Of a DNA stretch of 64,000 nt, positions 60,207-64,000 are shown in pieces; the first letter of the stretch is position 1; each line of letters begins with the position of its first letter. The position numbers and the translations under genes are program-made. The stretch is from Larkinella soli (GTDB taxonomy: Bacteria > Bacteroidota > Bacteroidia > Cytophagales > Spirosomataceae). The stretch covers positions 496,001 through 560,000 of the forward strand of contig NZ_QTJY01000001.1 of the NCBI RefSeq assembly GCF_003703975.1. The letters are read 5' to 3'. Under the pieces are notes generated by a model. It ran no database searches. It was given only the letters and a program-made list of their open reading frames with translations, and was not told where the DNA came from.

Positions 60207-61340
60207 TCAGCTCAGCCGATCCCGGAAGCTTTCGTAACCGTAAGTACGGACGAGCCGGAAGGTTTCATCCTCCTGCCAGATACCAATGGAGGGCAGGTTA
60301 ACACCGTTAAACGTGGTGGTTTTCACCATCGTGTAATGAATCATATCGTCGAAAATCACCGGGTCTCCGGCCTTCAGGGGGGCATCGAAGGAGTAGTCGC
60401 CCATGAAGTCGCCGGCCAGACAGGTCATGCCGCCCAGGCGGTACGTCGGTTTGCCGGCCACCGGTTCGTGGTAGGAGTTCAGAATCCGGGGTTTGTAGGG
60501 CATTTCAAGCGTATCCGGCATATGGGCCGCAAAGGAAGAGTCGAGGATAGCGACCTTTATTCCCTGGCTATCAACCACATCCAAAACCGTGGACAGCAGC
60601 ACGCCCGTCTGCCAGGCAATGGCTGATCCGGGTTCGAGAATCACCTCGACCTGATATTTTTCGCGGAAAGCCCCGAGCAGATCGATCAGATGGCCGGTAT
60701 TATACCCCTCGCGGGTCATGAGGTGCCCCCCTCCCATGTTGACCCACCGGGCCTGGTGCAGCAGATCGCCAAAGCGGCTTTCGAGCGCTTCGAGCGTCCG
60801 CTCCAGCGTATAGGAGTCATTTTCGCAGAGCGTATGGAAATGAATGCCCTCCATGCCTTCGGGCAGGCGGTCGCCGATCAGGTCACGGGTGATGCCCAGC
60901 CGGGAACCCGGCACGCAGGGGTTATACATATCGGTCGCCACTTCCGAGTACTGCGGGTTGACCCGGATGCCGCAGGAGACGCCCGAATCCGCCACCCGGT
61001 CCCGAAACCGTTCCCATTGGCTCATCGAATTGAAGGTGAGGTGACTGCTTCGCTCCAGCACTTCGTCGAATTCGTCCTCGCGGTAGGCCGGTATGTAGGT
61101 GTGGGCCTTCACGCCCATGAACTCGTTCACGAGTTTAATTTCGTTCAGCGAACTGGCCGTAGCTCCGCTGAGATACTGTCTGACCAGCGGAAAAACACTG
61201 AACATCGAAAATCCCTTCAGGGCCAGGATGATCTGGATGCCGGCCTGTTTCTGAACCGAGTCGATCAGTTCCAGATTCCGGCGCAGTTTGGCTTCCTCCA
61301 GAATGAAGCAGGGCGAGGGAACATTTGAGTACTCAATCAT
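60207..61340 (-). CDS. nspC: Carboxynorspermidine decarboxylase
   Basis: A 377-residue PLP enzyme of the alternative spermidine pathway, decarboxylating carboxyspermidine or carboxynorspermidine. Lys42 in ILALKGFSMFS is the PLP lysine, and GIHFHTLCENDSYTLE holds the catalytic Cys. FNVEGGHLMT-type strand (WVNMGGGHLMTREGYN) and LEPGSAIAW follow. The ATG at 61340 (MIEYSNVPSPCF) is the conserved start; the extended frame upstream runs into a palindrome. No nspB/carboxyspermidine dehydrogenase is seen nearby. Confidence 0.93.
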   Translation of the reverse strand: MIEYSNVPSPCFILEEAKLRRNLELIDSVQKQAGIQIILALKGFSMFSVFPLVRQYLSGATASSLNEIKLVNEFMGVKAHTYIPAYREDEFDEVLERSSHLTFNSMSQWERFRDRVADSGVSCGIRVNPQYSEVATDMYNPCVPGSRLGITRDLIGDRLPEGMEGIHFHTLCENDSYTLERTLEALESRFGDLLHQARWVNMGGGHLMTREGYNTGHLIDLLGAFREKYQVEVILEPGSAIAWQTGVLLSTVLDVVDSQGIKVAILDSSFAAHMPDTLEMPYKPRILNSYHEPVAGKPTYRLGGMTCLAGDFMGDYSFDAPLKAGDPVIFDDMIHYTMVKTTTFNGVNLPSIGIWQEDETFRLVRTYGYESFRDRLS

Positions 61341-61346
61341 ACGGCG

Positions 61347-61354
61347 CAAAGATA
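61347..61354 (-). promoter_or_regulatory. nspC -7 box
   Basis: TATCTTTG on the minus strand, 6 bp before the nspC ATG, an exact -7 consensus. The -33 region would fall inside palindrome C. Confidence 0.45.
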
Positions 61355-61357
61355 ATT

Positions 61358-61466
61358 GTTGAGTGATAGAATTGTTGAATGATTGAATGGGCTCCGCCAG
61401 TTTTAACATTGCGGAGCCCATTCAATCGCTACGGCGAACCGTCATTCAACAATTCTATCACTCAAC
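61358..61466. repeat. Dispersed palindromic repeat, copy C (40-bp stem)
   Basis: The 25-base arm at 61358-61382 is an exact complement of 61442-61466, and the next 15 bases (61383-61397) exactly complement 61411-61425. A 16-base bulge (61426-61441) lies on one side and a 13-base loop at the tip. It is in the gap between nspC (divergent start) and tonB (stop at 61476). Confidence 0.85.
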
Positions 61467-61475
61467 ATTTCCCAT

Positions 61476-62300
61476 TCATTCCATCTGGAACACGATGGGG
61501 AGATTATATCTCACCCGCACCGGCCGGCCGGCCTGCTTGCCGGGCTGCCATTTCGGCATTTTCTGGATAACCCGGAGGGCTTCCTCGTCGCACCCGAAGC
61601 CGATGCCCTTGATGACGGTGGCCTCCACGATGGAGCCGTCCGTATTGACGATGAACTGCACGAAGACCTTACCGGAAATACCGGCCCGGGAGGCCGCCGG
61701 GGGATATTTCAGATTTCTTTCCAGAAACTCCGCGAATTTCGACATTCCGCCCGGAAACATCGGCTGCTGTTCGACGCCGATAAACACCTCGTCCTCCTTG
61801 GGTTTGACATCGATGTTTTTCTCGACCGGGGCCGGACCGGCGGTTTCGTTCGGGGCCTCGATTACATCTCCTGCATTAGGATCTCCCTCGACGGTTTTAT
61901 CGCTGGGGGTGGTTTTTTCGAGGTCGTCGGTCGTCGGAACCACCACTTCCTCCGGTGCGTCGGCCAGCACCTCCGGGGGCAGATACCGGGTCGTCGGCAC
62001 CTGAACCACCGGTTGCTGGACGGGCGGCAGCACCACCGGCGGTTCTTCCGGCTGCTGAAGCTTCAGGTCTTCCAGAATCACTTCGTTCATGTACTGCTGC
62101 GGGTCCTCGGCAGGCTTCAGCCGGTCGTACACGGTGGGAGCAGTCAATCCGGCGGCAAAGAGAAGAATACCGAGCCAGAGCGCCCGTTCCGTATGGCGGG
62201 AATACCGTTGGCGGAGATCGTAGGCGCCGTACTGCTTGTTGCGGTTCTCAAAGACGATGTCATTGAGCGTAGGATACCGCAGATCATAGGTCTGTTCCAT
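61476..62300 (-). CDS. Energy-transducing TonB protein
   Basis: A 274-residue TonB of the Bacteroidota type. The start MEQTYDLRYPTLNDIVFENRNKQYGAYDLRQRY precedes a TM segment (LWLGILLFAAGLTAPTVY), a Pro/Glu-rich periplasmic part (QQPEEPPVVLPPVQQPVVQVP) and the C-terminal domain with QQPMFPGGMSKFAEFLERNLKYPPAASRAGISGKVFVQFIVNTDGS. It links proton motive force to TonB-dependent outer-membrane receptors. The ATG at 62300 is the conserved start. Confidence 0.95.
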   Translation of the reverse strand: MEQTYDLRYPTLNDIVFENRNKQYGAYDLRQRYSRHTERALWLGILLFAAGLTAPTVYDRLKPAEDPQQYMNEVILEDLKLQQPEEPPVVLPPVQQPVVQVPTTRYLPPEVLADAPEEVVVPTTDDLEKTTPSDKTVEGDPNAGDVIEAPNETAGPAPVEKNIDVKPKEDEVFIGVEQQPMFPGGMSKFAEFLERNLKYPPAASRAGISGKVFVQFIVNTDGSIVEATVIKGIGFGCDEEALRVIQKMPKWQPGKQAGRPVRVRYNLPIVFQME

Positions 62301-62417
62301 GGGTTTCAACAGGTATGGTTTGCATACAAATATATATTGGTAAATTATATATACAAGGAAAGTGCTTATTTTTTTACATCCGTTTCTCTCTAACTTTCCG
62401 TTCTTTCCCATGACACC

Positions 62418-63836
62418 ATGTTCTCCTTCCTATTCTTTTTGACGAATGACCCTTATATCTCCCGGTTTCGAACGGCTATCCGGTTCCTCCTATTCCTGAC
62501 GATCGGCCTTTCCGCCGTACAACCGGCATCGGCCCAGAACCGGTCGATCGCCACCTCCCGGCGGTTCCTGGACTCGCTTCAGCGCGACACGTTCCGGTAT
62601 TTCTGGGAATTGGGCGACAATCCGCATGGCCTGCTTCCGGATCGGCACCCTACGCCTTCCTTTGCCAGTATTGCCGCTACGGGTTTCGGACTGACCGCCT
62701 ACCTGATCGGCGTCGAGCGGGGATACGTGACCCGTGCCCAGGCCGCCGAACGGGTGGTGCGGACGTTGCGGTTTTTCGCGCGGGCGCCCCAGTCGGCCGA
62801 TCCGGTCCAATCGACTGGTTTTCGCGGTTTTTTTTACCATTTTCTAGATATGAAAACCGGCCTCCGTTACCGACAGGTGGAGTTGTCGACCATCGATACG
62901 GCCCTGCTGCTGGCCGGAATGCTCAGTTGCCAGTCTTACTTCCGCGAAAATTCGACGACGGAAAAAGAAATCCGGTCGCTTACCGATCAGATCTACCGGC
63001 GGGTGGAGTGGAAATGGATGCAGGTGCGGTCCCCGTATCTGGCGATGGGCTGGCATCCCGAAAAGGGGGCCATTGACTCGGACTGGAAGGGGTATAACGA
63101 AGCGATGATTCTGTACGTGCTGGCGCTGGCTTCACCCACCAACCCGATCGGCGCCGAAGCCTGGTCGTGGTGGACCTCCACCTATGAATGGAAGGATTTT
63201 CAAAACATGACTCACGTCAACTTCGACCCGCTGTTCGGCCACCAGTACTCACACATCTGGATCGATTTCCGGGGTATTCAGGATGAATATATGCGCAGGA
63301 AAGGCATCGATTACTTCGAGAACAGCCGCCGGGCCACTCTCGCCAACCGGGCTTACTGCATCGAAAATCCGAAGAAGTTCTTGGATTACGGCCCGGATAT
63401 CTGGGGGCTGACGGCCTGCGACGGCCCAAAAGACACCGTAATCGACGGCCGGGCTTTTTTTTCCTACCGGGCCAGGGGCGCTGCGGCCACCGGAATCGTC
63501 GACGACGGTACCATTGCCCCCACGGCGGCCGGCGGTTCGATGCCGTTTGCACCGGAGGAGTGCATCTCCGCCCTGCGGGCCATGAAAACCCGCTATGGTA
63601 GCCGAATCTATGGGGAATACGGTTTCAGGGATGCGTTCAATCCCTCCTATCCGAAAGGCTCCGGTACGGACGAAACCGGTTGGTTTGACATCGATTACCT
63701 CGGTATCGACAGCGGCCCGATCCTCCTGATGACCGAAAATTACCGAACCAACCTGATCTGGAACCTGATGATGCGCAATCCGACCCTCCGGAAAGGACTC
63801 CTGCGGGCAGGGTTTCGGGGAGGTTGGTTAAAGTGA
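62418..63836 (+). CDS. Glucoamylase-family (GH144-like) secreted protein
   Basis: A 472-residue exported protein (signal ending QPASAQ) of the PF10091 glycoamylase-like family, an (alpha/alpha)6 barrel. The pattern RRFLDSLQRDTFRYFWELGDNPHGLLPDR, then SIAATGFGLTAYLIGVERG, YNEAMILYVLALASPT, and IWGLTACDGPKD is characteristic. Part of this family, GH144, hydrolyses beta-1,2-glucans; that is the best guess. It is divergent from tonB and lies upstream of palindrome D. Confidence 0.87.
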   Translation: MFSFLFFLTNDPYISRFRTAIRFLLFLTIGLSAVQPASAQNRSIATSRRFLDSLQRDTFRYFWELGDNPHGLLPDRHPTPSFASIAATGFGLTAYLIGVERGYVTRAQAAERVVRTLRFFARAPQSADPVQSTGFRGFFYHFLDMKTGLRYRQVELSTIDTALLLAGMLSCQSYFRENSTTEKEIRSLTDQIYRRVEWKWMQVRSPYLAMGWHPEKGAIDSDWKGYNEAMILYVLALASPTNPIGAEAWSWWTSTYEWKDFQNMTHVNFDPLFGHQYSHIWIDFRGIQDEYMRRKGIDYFENSRRATLANRAYCIENPKKFLDYGPDIWGLTACDGPKDTVIDGRAFFSYRARGAAATGIVDDGTIAPTAAGGSMPFAPEECISALRAMKTRYGSRIYGEYGFRDAFNPSYPKGSGTDETGWFDIDYLGIDSGPILLMTENYRTNLIWNLMMRNPTLRKGLLRAGFRGGWLK

Positions 63837-63837
63837 A

Positions 63838-63907
63838 GTTGAGGAGTCGGGGAGTTTGGGAGTTGAACTGTTACCTGACCCGCTTCGCAACTCCCCAACT
63901 CCTCAAC
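63838..63907. repeat. Dispersed palindromic repeat, copy D
   Basis: GTTGAGGAGTCGGGGAGTT (63838-63856) and AACTCCCCAACTCCTCAAC (63889-63907) pair in 18 of 19 positions. It follows the glucoamylase-like gene; the loop contains CGCTTCGC, similar to the copy A loop GGGCTTCGCC. Confidence 0.65.
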
Positions 63908-63922
63908 GCTTAAATTCCCCGA

Positions 63923-64000
63923 CTATTTCTCCACACTCAACTGCTGCCCCACCTGGTCCTGCACCGGGAGTCCCTGAAGATTCATCTGCTCGATGAACGG
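63923..64000 (-). CDS. C-terminal end of an unidentified protein
   Basis: The last 25 codons of a minus-strand frame that enters from the right edge: FIEQMNLQGLPVQDQVGQQLSVEK, then TAG. It is too short to name; the frame is open to the window end. The palindrome D lies just after its stop. Confidence 0.5.
   Translation of the reverse strand, partial: PFIEQMNLQGLPVQDQVGQQLSVEK

Noticed and set aside
61387-62004. A 205-codon plus-strand frame
   Set aside because: It starts in palindrome C and runs antisense to tonB; Ser/Pro-rich shadow translation.
1-64000. Prophage, transposase, integrase or defence system
   Set aside because: No gene with such motifs (DDE, tyrosine recombinase, restriction or Cas) was found in any frame that I examined.

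Overview
The window is a compact, gene-dense, GC-rich piece of a Bacteroidota chromosome, most likely from a Cytophagales/Spirosomataceae-type bacterium. Supporting signs are promoters of the TTTG / TAnnTTTG type (several -7 boxes match perfectly), weak or absent Shine-Dalgarno sequences, a long periplasmic YidC, a Bacteroidota-type TonB, DUF5916 and CarboxypepD_reg outer-membrane proteins, LytTR one-component regulators and NspC for spermidine synthesis. I see no insertion sequence, prophage, integrase, CRISPR array or rRNA, and no gap above 300 bp without a gene. The genus cannot be fixed by reading alone.

Layout. 0-5 kb: a truncated IlvD/Edd dehydratase, an M48 protease lipoprotein and a large DUF5916 protein. 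4.3-12.2 kb: a minus-strand run with a membrane LytTR regulator, a DUF418 protein with a small secreted protein, a WG-repeat protein coupled to a VOC protein, DinB, a serine hydrolase, a dienelactone-hydrolase-like protein and an FHS-type sugar permease. 12-24 kb: a small membrane protein, a DEAD-box helicase, a Tat-exported sugar isomerase-like protein, acylphosphatase, a DMT transporter, a GAF protein, an SGNH hydrolase, an esterase, a fasciclin protein, an SlyD-like isomerase, lipoproteins, EcsC and a beta-helix protein. 24-32 kb: two convergent L,D-transpeptidases, an MBL hydrolase, DeoR divergent from nudK, and a beta-lactamase/TPR/glycogen-binding fusion. 31-36 kb: a possible Rof-like protein, a cold-shock protein, Tex, an NlpC/P60 lipoprotein, a Nudix hydrolase and tRNA-Ala(GGC). 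36-43 kb: a NarX/NarL-like two-component pair, 1-Cys peroxiredoxin, GH25 lysozyme, pgi and an outer-membrane barrel with a Ser/Thr/Gly linker. 43.5-49 kb: an AraC / surface protein / Ntn-hydrolase operon and an S41 protease pair. 49-62 kb: mainly housekeeping genes (hisS, hemL, yidC, pyrG, nspC, tonB). 62.4-64 kb: a GH144-like glucanase and the end of another gene.

Together the genes serve envelope building and turnover, outer-membrane transport, sugar use and core metabolism. The most unusual features are: a dispersed palindromic repeat family, one copy of which is a 40-bp-stem palindrome beside the nspC promoter; twin hairpins with complementary loops between pyrG and yidC; the AraC / surface protein / secreted amidase operon; a serine hydrolase fused to a glycogen-binding module; a GAF protein that keeps a histidine-kinase-like H-box helix without a kinase domain; and a row of RNA/transcription factors (Rof-like, Csp, Tex). 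No feature is clearly a wholly new system. The 43.6-47.3 kb operon and the palindrome family are the best candidates.
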